Origin: MGIIb-O2 sp964003245
GTDB lineage: Archaea; Thermoplasmatota; Poseidoniia; Poseidoniales; Thalassarchaeaceae
Assembly: GCA_964003245.1 (NCBI GenBank)
Contig: CAXFIU010000036.1
Span: 1-14,269, forward strand
Direction of reading: 5' to 3'
Length of the DNA: 14,269 nucleotides
This document shows positions 1-7,016 of this stretch, in pieces (within the stretch, counting starts at the first letter, position 1; every line of letters starts with the position of its first letter). Below the pieces are notes generated by a model. It made no database searches. It had not been told where the DNA came from and saw only the letters and a list, made by a program, of their open reading frames with translations. The position numbers were made by a program, and so were the translations under genes.

Positions 1-1
1 A

Positions 2-811
2 AAAATCTCTCTTGCTGCTGATTATATGTCTGAAGTTTTCAGAGTACTACTTAATTTTCCAGAAGAAGGAGAAGGTCCTGGGCAACTGAGATTTATCCGA
101 GCATCTGAAATGATGGATTCAGGAAAATATTGGGAAAGAGTTTTGAGATGTTCCAAAAATATGAGCTTATCTCGTGTCAGGAGAACATTCAGCATTATGG
201 GTAGAGATGAAGATTCTTCTGATCACGATTTGTCGGCATTTTTCTACCCTGCATTACAAGCGGCCGATATCTTTGAGTTACAAATTGACATAGCACTTGG
301 AGGCATGGACCAAAGAAAAGCTCACATGTACATGAGAGAAGTTGCAGATAGGAACAAATGGGTCAAAGCTACTTGTATCCACACACCTATGTTATCCGGT
401 CTAAAAGGTGTCAGTGGGAGGATGGACTCTTATGATCATAAAATGTCTAAATCCGATCCTAATAATGCTATCTTATTACACGACAACTCAAAGAAACTAG
501 AGAAAAAATTACGTAAAGCATTCCTCGAAATAGGTAATGATAATTCCGCAGTTTATGAAATCATTCGATATATTCTGCTTCCTAGACTTGGCAAATTAGA
601 TATTGAACCTAAACCAGAATTTGGTTCACCTTCGTCATGGGAGAGCATTGAAGAACTTGTTTTAGCAATAAACAAAGGAGATGTACATCCTTTTGATGCT
701 AAAATGGCTGTGGCTAGAGGATTGGCCGAGGTGTTAAACCCGATTTCTGAACATTTTTCAGATAATAGTGAGTTATTAGATAATATGAATAAAATCACCG
801 GCTCGCAGTGA
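2..811 (+). CDS. tyrS: Tyrosyl-tRNA synthetase, C-terminal part (5' end outside window)
   Basis: Class I aminoacyl-tRNA synthetase that charges tRNA-Tyr in the cytosol. The frame is open from base 2, so the gene enters from the left; by comparison with archaeal TyrRS roughly 90-100 N-terminal residues, including the HIGH motif, are missing. Visible family marks are FYPALQAADIF followed by GGMDQRKAHM, the tyrosine pocket and helix with Gln and Asp three apart as in archaeal/eukaryotic TyrRS, and the KMSKS loop (HKMSKSDPNNAI, near bases 438-473). The C-terminal stretch GDVHPFDAKMAVARGL matches the usual archaeal/plant TyrRS ending. TrpRS is the main alternative, since its signature loop is similar, but the GGMDQRK region and the C-terminus point to TyrRS. 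It is followed by mvaS on the same strand after 86 bp. I am confident of the family; the true start cannot be seen. Confidence 0.9.
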   Translation, partial: KISLAADYMSEVFRVLLNFPEEGEGPGQLRFIRASEMMDSGKYWERVLRCSKNMSLSRVRRTFSIMGRDEDSSDHDLSAFFYPALQAADIFELQIDIALGGMDQRKAHMYMREVADRNKWVKATCIHTPMLSGLKGVSGRMDSYDHKMSKSDPNNAILLHDNSKKLEKKLRKAFLEIGNDNSAVYEIIRYILLPRLGKLDIEPKPEFGSPSSWESIEELVLAINKGDVHPFDAKMAVARGLAEVLNPISEHFSDNSELLDNMNKITGSQ

Positions 812-828
812 AGCGTTTTAATAATCGG

Positions 829-841
829 TAGGTTCAACCTA
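829..841. repeat. 13-bp palindrome in the tyrS-mvaS gap
   Basis: TAGGTT and AACCTA are perfect inverted arms around a single central C. It sits 17 nt after the tyrS stop and 57 nt before the mvaS ATG. The core TTCAA is shared with the palindrome at 8146-8160. It could be a protein-binding site or a weak RNA hairpin; its function is unknown. Confidence 0.35.
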
Positions 842-897
842 ATTCTATAGTAGATATCATAACCCCCTTGCTTTGCGCGAGGCTTGGAAGGATTGCT

Positions 898-2439
898 ATG
901 ACAGAGGTAGGAATTGACGATATAGCTATACATTTTCCTAAACTATACTTTGGTATGGAAGATTTTGCTGAGTTCCGTGGTGCAGATTTTGGTAAATTAA
1001 ATCGTGGACTTGGGCTCAAAGCAATGGCTATCCCTGATGTACATGAAGATACAGCGACTATGGGTGCTAATGCTTGTGCACGGTTAATAGATCGAAATAA
1101 TCTAGATCCTAATAATATCGGAAGAATTTATCTAGGTACAGAATCAGCTCTAGATGGTGCTAAGCCTACTGCAACTTACATTATGGATATGTTAGAGCAG
1201 AGATATCAAAAACAATTTGGAGACGATTGTTTCAGGCATTGTGACGTTGTAGATTTGACTTTTGCTTGCATAGGGGCAGTCGATGCTATGCACAATACAT
1301 TAGATTGGGTTGCTAGAGGTGGCGAATCCCAAGATCGAATTGGAATAGTTGTTTTCGCAGATAATGCAAAGTATGATCTTGAATCTTCTGGAGAATATAC
1401 TCAAGGAGCTGGAGGAGGTGCGATTTTGATACGGCATAATCCTCGATTAATTGTAATCCCAGATAATTGGGGTGTCTCAACAATGCCTGTTCATGACTTT
1501 TTCAAACCTAGGAGAGAAGTAGATATGAAAACGGTGGTTGAAAACGTTCTAGACTTGGCGGAAGAAGCAGGTGAAAAGCCTAGAAAATCAGGATTAGTAG
1601 AAAAAATCCTCGACGTGCTGCCCTTTTCATCACTTAAAGACAATATTCTTTTCGAATCTAAGACTTTGAAAATTCATAAAGACACGCCTGTTTTTGATGG
1701 GCAGTTTTCGAATCGTTGTTATTCGGAGTCAGTGAAACAAGCATTTATCAATTTTAGAATTGAAGCAATCCGCTCTGGCAGATATAATCCAGATAATGAC
1801 GATATTTTGACAGAACAGTGGAAAAGAATAATTGTACATTTACCATATGCTTTCCAAGGAAAAAGAATGTTTCCGGATGTTTTTAGGCATGATAGAAGGC
1901 ATTTATCTCTGTGGAATGAAATTATCGAAGAAATTGGTGAAGAACCTTTACCTGAAGATTTCGAGGACTATGAGGAGTTTGAGAAAGCAAACGACCATTA
2001 TCGTCGTTTAATATCTAAAACCTCTTTGTTCAAGGATTTTGTCGATGCTAGAATTGAGAAAGCACAGAGGGCATCAAGCCTTGTTGGAAATCAATATACT
2101 GGTTCGATATTCTTAGCTCTAATGTCGACAATCGAATCTGATCATTTAGAAAATGAAGAAATGGTCGGTGAACGTATTGGTTTGTGTGGTTATGGTTCAG
2201 GCGCTAAAGCAAAAGTTTTCGAGGGTATAATCCAACCAGAATGGAAACAAATTGCAGAAAGGTTCAATCTATTTGGAAGACTTGAGGAAAGACACCCTAT
2301 TGACAAAGAAATATATGAGTCACTTCATCGAGGAACTGCAAGAAAATCTATTTTATCTCCTGAAAATGAATTTGCCTTGATATCAGTAGGCGGAGATGAT
2401 GTTCTAGAAGGCCAAAGAAAATATTCTTGGTTCGAATAA
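898..2439 (+). CDS. mvaS: Hydroxymethylglutaryl-CoA synthase, long form
   Basis: Condenses acetyl-CoA and acetoacetyl-CoA to HMG-CoA, the entry step of the mevalonate pathway that supplies archaeal isoprenoid lipids. The ATG at 898 follows a GGAAGGA stretch and gives 513 residues; the frame is also open to a TTG at 868, but the family's N-terminus (VGIDDIAIHFP) starts here. Catalytic residues are visible: Glu82 in LGTESALDGAK, nucleophile Cys124 in FACIGAVDA, and His314 in VHLPYAFQGK. DGQFSNRCYSES (near 267-278) and GYGSGAKAKVFEG in the C-terminal part are typical of the family. Most archaeal enzymes are about 350 residues; this one is close to the eukaryotic/bacterial size. It carries extra sequence at roughly 205-262, between HDFFKPRR and the VFDGQFS strand. 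The stop codon abuts the stop of the convergent acyl-CoA dehydrogenase. The function is clear; the origin of the long form is inferred. Confidence 0.92.
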   Translation: MTEVGIDDIAIHFPKLYFGMEDFAEFRGADFGKLNRGLGLKAMAIPDVHEDTATMGANACARLIDRNNLDPNNIGRIYLGTESALDGAKPTATYIMDMLEQRYQKQFGDDCFRHCDVVDLTFACIGAVDAMHNTLDWVARGGESQDRIGIVVFADNAKYDLESSGEYTQGAGGGAILIRHNPRLIVIPDNWGVSTMPVHDFFKPRREVDMKTVVENVLDLAEEAGEKPRKSGLVEKILDVLPFSSLKDNILFESKTLKIHKDTPVFDGQFSNRCYSESVKQAFINFRIEAIRSGRYNPDNDDILTEQWKRIIVHLPYAFQGKRMFPDVFRHDRRHLSLWNEIIEEIGEEPLPEDFEDYEEFEKANDHYRRLISKTSLFKDFVDARIEKAQRASSLVGNQYTGSIFLALMSTIESDHLENEEMVGERIGLCGYGSGAKAKVFEGIIQPEWKQIAERFNLFGRLEERHPIDKEIYESLHRGTARKSILSPENEFALISVGGDDVLEGQRKYSWFE

Positions 2440-3612
2440 TTAAGGCTTAATTGCCCTGTTGATTACAATTCTCTGAACTTCTTGAGTCCCTTCATATATT
2501 TGAGTAATTTTTGCGTCTCTGAAAAATCTCTCGACTGGAAAATCCGTTGTATAACCATATCCTCCAAGTATTTGTACAGCTCTTTCAGATACCCACATAG
2601 CAGTATCTCCTGCAAATAGTTTAGCCATACTCGCCTCCTTTGTATGTCTTTGCCCATCATTTTCATAATGTCTTTGTTTAGCCCAAGCTGCTTTGTAAAC
2701 CATCATTCTGGCGGCTTCAATTTGTGTAGCCATGTCTGCAAGATAATTTCCAATACTTTGATGATGTGCAATTGGTTTACCAAATGCCTGTCTTTCATGA
2801 GAATAATTCAACGCTGATTCAAAAGCTCCTTGAGCAATTCCTAATGCCTGAGCAGCGATTCCAATTCTAGAATTATCCAGTGCATTCATTGCTATAGGAA
2901 AACCTTCCCCCACTCCTTTCAAGACATTTTCAACAGGAACTTTACAATCTTCAAGAAGTAATACGCATGTATCTGAGGACCTAATCCCTAATTTTTCTTC
3001 TTTCTTACCAACACTGAAACCTTCCATCGATGAATCAACAATAAATGCAGTCGTGCCCCCGTGTTTCTTGACACCAAAATCCGGATGATCTACGTCTTTA
3101 GCAAAAAGTACGTAAATATCCGCACTCTTGCCATTTGTAACCCACATTTTTTCCCCATTGATGATGTAATGTTTTCCATCGTCTGACCTTTTAGCTTTAC
3201 AAACCATTGCGGCTGCATCAGTTCCAGCTCCTGCTTCAGAAAGAGAATATGCTCCAATCTCATTTCCTGCAAGTCTTGTTAGATATTTTTCTTTCTGTTC
3301 ATCATTTCCATGTATTTCAATTGTTTTTGCGCACAACCCTACATGTACACAGTACATTACTGCAAACGACGGGTCAACTCTTGCAAGCTCTTCAATAATA
3401 ATTGTTTCAGAAATATCATCTACAGGGCTTCCGCCATATTTCTCTGGAATTGTGATGCCCTGCAAACCATATTCACAGAATTTCTGCCATTCATCTAATG
3501 GTGGAGTAGCAGTCCTGTCTCTTTCTAAACAAGTAGGTGCTAATACCTCTTCAGCAAAGCTACGAACCATCTCTCGAATCATACTTTGTTCTTCTGTTTC
3601 CATGAACTCCAT
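2440..3612 (-). CDS. Acyl-CoA dehydrogenase
   Basis: FAD-dependent dehydrogenase forming the alpha-beta double bond of acyl-CoA in fatty-acid or branched-chain amino-acid breakdown, passing electrons to an electron-transfer flavoprotein. I take the ATG at 3612 (MEFMETEEQ), just after GGTGAG, giving 390 residues, the normal family length. The frame is open about 27 codons further upstream, but that part has no family match; a second ATG at 3603 is also possible. Seen: YSLSEAGAGTDAA (about 122-134) and WVTNG (157-161) of the flavin/substrate region, RQAFGKPI (274-281), QILGGYGYT, and YEGTQEVQR with the presumed catalytic base Glu374, placed as in SCAD/MCAD. The exact substrate chain cannot be told; short-chain, isovaleryl or glutaryl-type enzymes are all possible. 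It is divergent from the GcvH-like gene and converges on mvaS with no intervening base. Confidence 0.92.
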   Translation of the reverse strand: MEFMETEEQSMIREMVRSFAEEVLAPTCLERDRTATPPLDEWQKFCEYGLQGITIPEKYGGSPVDDISETIIIEELARVDPSFAVMYCVHVGLCAKTIEIHGNDEQKEKYLTRLAGNEIGAYSLSEAGAGTDAAAMVCKAKRSDDGKHYIINGEKMWVTNGKSADIYVLFAKDVDHPDFGVKKHGGTTAFIVDSSMEGFSVGKKEEKLGIRSSDTCVLLLEDCKVPVENVLKGVGEGFPIAMNALDNSRIGIAAQALGIAQGAFESALNYSHERQAFGKPIAHHQSIGNYLADMATQIEAARMMVYKAAWAKQRHYENDGQRHTKEASMAKLFAGDTAMWVSERAVQILGGYGYTTDFPVERFFRDAKITQIYEGTQEVQRIVINRAIKP

Positions 3613-3733
3613 TATCTCACCATACCCCCCGAAGAGAATGGTATTGTTAATGTCTCGTAATGGCAAATGTAACAACTTGTCCGAATCGAACAATTCAAAA
3701 CGGTTGTCAGTTGGGCGCAGGTCGAGAATTAGT

Positions 3734-4246
3734 ATGGCCGACAGCGATTATGTTGAATTTAGTGTAGCACAAGGGCGTAAGTATACTCTGGAACATCTTT
3801 GGTTACAAGTATTAGACGAAAAGAAGGATGACTCCCAGATAAAGATAGGACTGAGCGAGTTCATAAGAGCTGAACATGGAGATATCATCAGAGTTATTTT
3901 AACAAAACCTGAGGATGATTCTGAGTTTAAAATAGAAGGCTCGGATGATGAGGATGGAGAAGTCTCTCAAGATGATGATGCACCAACACCAATGACCGGT
4001 GGTGATGAATTAGGTTTTGATGATTTATTGATCACTGTTACCACAGAATATGAGAAATTACTACTCAATGCCCCATTCCCTTGTAAAATAGTTTCTCTAA
4101 ATGGTGATGTAGAAGACAATCCAGATCTTGTTAATGATGATGCATATGCTGATGGTTGGTGTGTAATCGTACAACCATTGGACAGTTTTGATGATGACCA
4201 ATATTTAGATGAAAATGAATATATTGAGTATCTTAATGAACTTTGA
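3734..4246 (+). CDS. GcvH-like (lipoyl-domain fold) protein lacking the canonical lipoyl lysine
   Basis: 170 residues from the ATG at 3734, with AGGT about 11 nt upstream. The open frame continues further 5', but that part is antisense to the dehydrogenase and meaningless. The fold is recognisable as glycine-cleavage H protein: YTLEHLWLQVL (17-27) resembles the YT.EHEWV strand, IKIGLSEFIRAEHGDI (36-51) resembles VGIT.YAQ..LGDI, and LNAPFPCKIVSLNGDVEDNP then LVNDDAYADGW (111-142) match the C-terminal half closely. Two things differ. Residues 59-93 form a strongly acidic insert in place of the short loop. The ESVKA.SD hairpin that holds the lipoylated lysine reads TVTTEYEKLLLNAP: counting back from Ala-Pro, Tyr106 sits where the lysine belongs, and the nearest lysine is Lys108. 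It may be a non-lipoylated H-like protein or one with a shifted site. No gcvT, gcvP or lipoate ligase lies nearby. Confidence 0.75.
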   Translation: MADSDYVEFSVAQGRKYTLEHLWLQVLDEKKDDSQIKIGLSEFIRAEHGDIIRVILTKPEDDSEFKIEGSDDEDGEVSQDDDAPTPMTGGDELGFDDLLITVTTEYEKLLLNAPFPCKIVSLNGDVEDNPDLVNDDAYADGWCVIVQPLDSFDDDQYLDENEYIEYLNEL

Positions 4247-5470
4247 TTAAGGCCACGATAATTTTGGCCATGATTCGAAATCTGAATCATTCCAATCAAT
4301 ATCATGTAGAATTTCAATCATTTTATTTTCTTGATTTATGTTTTCTTCGATTTGTATCCTAAATAACCAATCTTTCAGCAAACCAAGTTTTCGACTTGGT
4401 TTTATTCCCGTAATTTCAGAGATTTTTGTCCCATCAAGAATCGGTCGTATGTTGATATCATCATTCCTATTATGGTATTTTTCGTTAAAATCTTCCTCAT
4501 TATGATATTGTAATATTGCCAACTTCTGCTCTTCTGTGAGCAATACTTGAAATCTTCTGATACTGCTTATACTATTATCAAATTTTAAATTTCTATTTTC
4601 GTGCAAGAAAGATATTTTCCTAATTTCTTTTTTAGATAATTTAAGTATTCTCTTTAAAATTTCAGATAAATGTTCTCCATCGAAGTTATTATTTTTCAAT
4701 AATCTTGCTAAAATAACCATTGGCTGTACTAATCCTAAATCTTTGATTTCGATGTTCAAATCATCCATTATATTACTCAAAACACCTAATTCTTGCATTT
4801 TCATTAATATACCATATGGATTATTGCTAGCTAAAATCTTTCTAATTTCATCTGTAATTCGTTCTCTAGATACTTTATCTAACATATCTATATTTTCTTT
4901 AATTGCTTTTTCTAGTTCCGTATCTAGGGCTCTTAGGTTATTTTTTTCTAAATCTAAGAATCTGAAAGCACGCAATATCCTCAAACCATCCTCTGCAATC
5001 CTTTTTTCAGCCTCACCCACTGCTTTAACTATGTTGAGACGTAAATCATTTTCTCCTCCAAATATATCTATTAAGTTACCATCTACATCTATTGCCATAG
5101 CATTTATTGTGAAATCTCTTCGTGCCAGATCATCCATAATGTTAGTTCCAAATGAGACATTATCTGGTCTTCTTCCATCTCCATAACTTCCATCTTTACG
5201 AAGTGTTGTTACTTCCCATTTTTTCTCAGAGTCCCCCTCTAACCTAACCATTACTGTCCCAAATTCTTCCCCTACCGGAATTGTTTTTGGAAAAATTTCT
5301 ATTACTTCTTTAGGTAAAAGTGTTGTAGCAATGTCAAGGTCAGATTTTGAGTTACTCATTAGTAGAATGTCTCTTACCCAGCCTCCAACAATCCAAGCCT
5401 CACCATGTTCCCTTAGTTGATTTAAGACTAAATTATCCTCTGGCGTGAGGTGCTGCTCAGTGTCAACCAT
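4247..5470 (-). CDS. cca: CCA tRNA nucleotidyltransferase, bacterial class II type
   Basis: Adds or repairs the 3' CCA of tRNAs without a template. 407 residues from ATG 5470 (MVDTEQHL); a TTG six codons upstream is less likely. The N-terminal half has the ordered class II motifs: GGWVRD (29-34) and SDLDIAT with metal-binding Asp44 and Asp46, a third carboxylate and flexible loop beginning EVTTLRKDGSYGDGRRPDNV (from 86), RRDFTINAMA (117-126), DIFGGENDL (135-143), the nucleotide-selecting EDGLRILRAFRF (160-171) and ERITDE (203-208). The EDxxR motif means it reads both CTP and ATP, so a full CCA enzyme is favoured over poly(A) polymerase. The C-terminal third (about 240-407) is Asn/Lys/Ile-rich and less recognisable. 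Archaea normally use the unrelated class I enzyme, so this is probably a transferred bacterial gene, as replacement or addition. Its stop abuts that of the GcvH-like gene. Confidence 0.9.
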   Translation of the reverse strand: MVDTEQHLTPEDNLVLNQLREHGEAWIVGGWVRDILLMSNSKSDLDIATTLLPKEVIEIFPKTIPVGEEFGTVMVRLEGDSEKKWEVTTLRKDGSYGDGRRPDNVSFGTNIMDDLARRDFTINAMAIDVDGNLIDIFGGENDLRLNIVKAVGEAEKRIAEDGLRILRAFRFLDLEKNNLRALDTELEKAIKENIDMLDKVSRERITDEIRKILASNNPYGILMKMQELGVLSNIMDDLNIEIKDLGLVQPMVILARLLKNNNFDGEHLSEILKRILKLSKKEIRKISFLHENRNLKFDNSISSIRRFQVLLTEEQKLAILQYHNEEDFNEKYHNRNDDINIRPILDGTKISEITGIKPSRKLGLLKDWLFRIQIEENINQENKMIEILHDIDWNDSDFESWPKLSWP

Positions 5471-5537
5471 GTATCTGCGTAAATACAACTAGACATCATA
5501 TCTTCGGCATCAAAACTAACAACAATATGCTTCTCCG

Positions 5538-5551
5538 ACCTTCATGAAGGT
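5538..5551. promoter_or_regulatory. 14-bp perfect palindrome covering a start codon
   Basis: ACCTTCATGAAGGT is its own reverse complement and contains the ATG (5544) of the SerK-like gene. In RNA it could form a 5-bp stem with CAUG in the loop; as DNA it could bind a dimeric regulator. There is no Shine-Dalgarno-like sequence before this ATG. Function inferred only. Confidence 0.3.
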
Positions 5552-5951
5552 TGAGTTGGTCCCAATAGAAATTCTCAGGCCACATGAAGAAATTCTGCCT
5601 AAAAAAGTTGATCAACTTGAAAAAATGACTCATAGATGGAATGCTTACACAAAGCCGTTATTGATTGATAAATCCACTGGGACGATATTAGATGGGCATC
5701 ATAGATTTCATGTAGCAATGAGGCTAGAATTAAGTTGTGTTCCATGCGTTTTTATTAATTATCTCGAAGATGACTTAATCGAATTAGATGTTTGGCCCAA
5801 TTGTGGTAGGGATTCAATTACCAAGGAAGAAGTAATCGAAGCCGCATTATCGGGTAATCTATTGTCTCCTAAAACCAGTAGGCATCGATTATCAGATCAT
5901 CTTCCACCAATAGCCGTTCCACTTTCCAGATTAATGCAGCCTGCCGTTTAG
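5544..5951 (+). CDS. ParB-fold protein related to free-serine kinase SerK/SbnI
   Basis: 135 residues. The N-terminal 60 residues are a ParB/sulfiredoxin-like fold: PHEEILPKKVDQL (13-25) followed by PLLIDKSTGTILDGHHRF (38-55). In Thermococcus SerK, an ADP-dependent kinase making O-phosphoserine from free serine, the catalytic glutamate sits in the same PHE motif (here Glu15) and DGHHR binds nucleotide and phosphate; both are intact here. The C-terminal segment ITKEEVIEAALSGNLLSPKTSRH also follows the SerK ending (TKEEV...SPKTTRH) and is not a feature of DNA-segregation ParB. Known SerK proteins are about 100 residues longer; the middle substrate-binding part is missing or replaced by a short linker near 75-92. 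It may be a minimal serine kinase, or a related nucleotide-binding regulator. It lies alone between two minus-strand genes and ends 2 nt before the HEAT gene's stop. Confidence 0.65.
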   Translation: MKVELVPIEILRPHEEILPKKVDQLEKMTHRWNAYTKPLLIDKSTGTILDGHHRFHVAMRLELSCVPCVFINYLEDDLIELDVWPNCGRDSITKEEVIEAALSGNLLSPKTSRHRLSDHLPPIAVPLSRLMQPAV

Positions 5952-5953
5952 GG

Positions 5954-6985
5954 TCATGAGATACTTTCTCTATACATTTTAGCAGTTTTAGAAATAGAAT
6001 CGTTTTCATTATTTTCTAATTCTAATATGATTTTTATTATTTCTTCATCTTGCTTTTTACCAAATAAATCTTCTATAATTCTAGATCTTAATACTAAATC
6101 TCTCTTCTCATCGAGAAGAATATCTTTTCGATATTTATCAGCCTCAATTGATCTTTTCCTTCTTAGGATTCTAGAAATTAGTTTATCATTCGATGAATTC
6201 ATAATTTTATTAATTATCCAATCGATTTCTTTCCAATCTTTATTCTCTATTGACTGCACTATTAATTTAATCATCTCTGGGTCCTCATTTTCCAACCAAA
6301 TCGGTATTTTCTGATTGAATAGTTCGTTTTCCCCCCCTAATTCAATTAACATTATTAGTGCGTGAATCTGAATATCCTCATCCTTTTCTACAATTTTAAT
6401 AATAATTTCATCAAATTCTCCGGAAGAATATATCTCAGGTTTAGATTTTAGTAAATTAATTCCTTTTTTTCTTATTCTAGTAGAATCATCATCTAATATT
6501 TTTTTGATAATCTCATTATTTATTTCGTTCATTAGATGTATTCTTTCAATAGCTAATACTTTAATTCCGACATCCTCATTTTCTAATGCATCTTCAATAA
6601 AATCTTCATTTATATTTAGAATATTTTTCCATGCATTTTGTTTAACTAGATTATTTTCATCATCCAACATTCTTCTCAATATTGATTCACTTGATTTACC
6701 AACCCTAGGTGCGATTCTACAAGCTAGTATTCTTTCTTCTGGTTTTTTTGATTTCGACAGTTTCTCTGCTAAATCAAGATCTTTCATTGAGGCCCATCTT
6801 TGTATTGCCATTAATGCCTTCTCTCTAAACCATTCATCATTTTCTTTCAGAAGAGGTATGAAAGCATCGATTGCAGCTGGGTCGTCTAGTTCAAACAACT
6901 TCCTTACAGCCCTTCTCCGTAATCGAACGTCTTTATTGTTCAACTGGCGTATAGTCGCTCTAATCACATTACTCGCACTAGCCAT
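5954..6985 (-). CDS. HEAT-repeat protein
   Basis: 343 residues made of about ten helical-hairpin repeats of roughly 30 residues. The clearest are at the N-terminus: DVRLRRRAVRKLFELDDPAA, then a unit with the core EWFREKALMAIQRWA, then EERILACRIAPRVGKSSESI. Later repeats keep the pattern of a charged start, conserved Arg/Lys and an Ile/Leu-rich second helix, but are rich in Ile, Asn, Lys and Glu. There is no signal peptide, membrane helix or catalytic motif, so it is probably a cytosolic protein-binding scaffold; the partner is unknown. The ATG at 6985 directly follows a hairpin (6986-7016), and the gene is downstream of the PIMT-like gene on the same strand with a 20-nt gap, so it is likely co-transcribed with it. 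A PBS-lyase-type HEAT protein is the nearest alternative name. Confidence 0.8.
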   Translation of the reverse strand: MASASNVIRATIRQLNNKDVRLRRRAVRKLFELDDPAAIDAFIPLLKENDEWFREKALMAIQRWASMKDLDLAEKLSKSKKPEERILACRIAPRVGKSSESILRRMLDDENNLVKQNAWKNILNINEDFIEDALENEDVGIKVLAIERIHLMNEINNEIIKKILDDDSTRIRKKGINLLKSKPEIYSSGEFDEIIIKIVEKDEDIQIHALIMLIELGGENELFNQKIPIWLENEDPEMIKLIVQSIENKDWKEIDWIINKIMNSSNDKLISRILRRKRSIEADKYRKDILLDEKRDLVLRSRIIEDLFGKKQDEEIIKIILELENNENDSISKTAKMYRESIS

Positions 6986-7016
6986 TAGTGCAAGAATACT
7001 CCTATTCAGGGCACTA
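6986..7016 (-). promoter_or_regulatory. Hairpin with GGAG in the loop at the PIMT-like/HEAT junction
   Basis: Read on the minus strand, outer arms TAGTGC (7016-7011) and GCACTA (6991-6986) and inner arms GAATA (7007-7003) and TATTC (6998-6994) pair around a GGAG tetraloop (7002-6999), with a 3x2 internal loop between the stems. The 3' outer arm touches the HEAT gene's ATG, and the PIMT-like stop codon TGA (7008-7006) lies in the 5' half. This resembles a translational-coupling element in which ribosomes ending the first gene open the hairpin. The structure is seen; the role is inferred. Confidence 0.45.

Noticed and set aside
553..1019. Open frames on the minus strand opposite tyrS and the start of mvaS
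   Set aside because: No recognisable domain, and they lie antisense to clearly conserved coding sequence.
3452..3733. In-frame 5' extension of the GcvH-like gene
   Set aside because: It runs antisense through the dehydrogenase 5' end; the family match begins only after ATG 3734.
4251..4269. GGCCA...TGGCC inverted repeat after the GcvH-like stop as a terminator
   Set aside because: Only 5 bp of stem with a 9-nt loop, no T-run after it, and it lies in the coding end of cca.
4247..6985. AT-rich stretch covering cca and the HEAT gene as a genomic island
   Set aside because: The richness in Ile/Asn/Lys can explain it, there are no mobility genes or flanking repeats, and the SerK-like gene between them looks ordinary.
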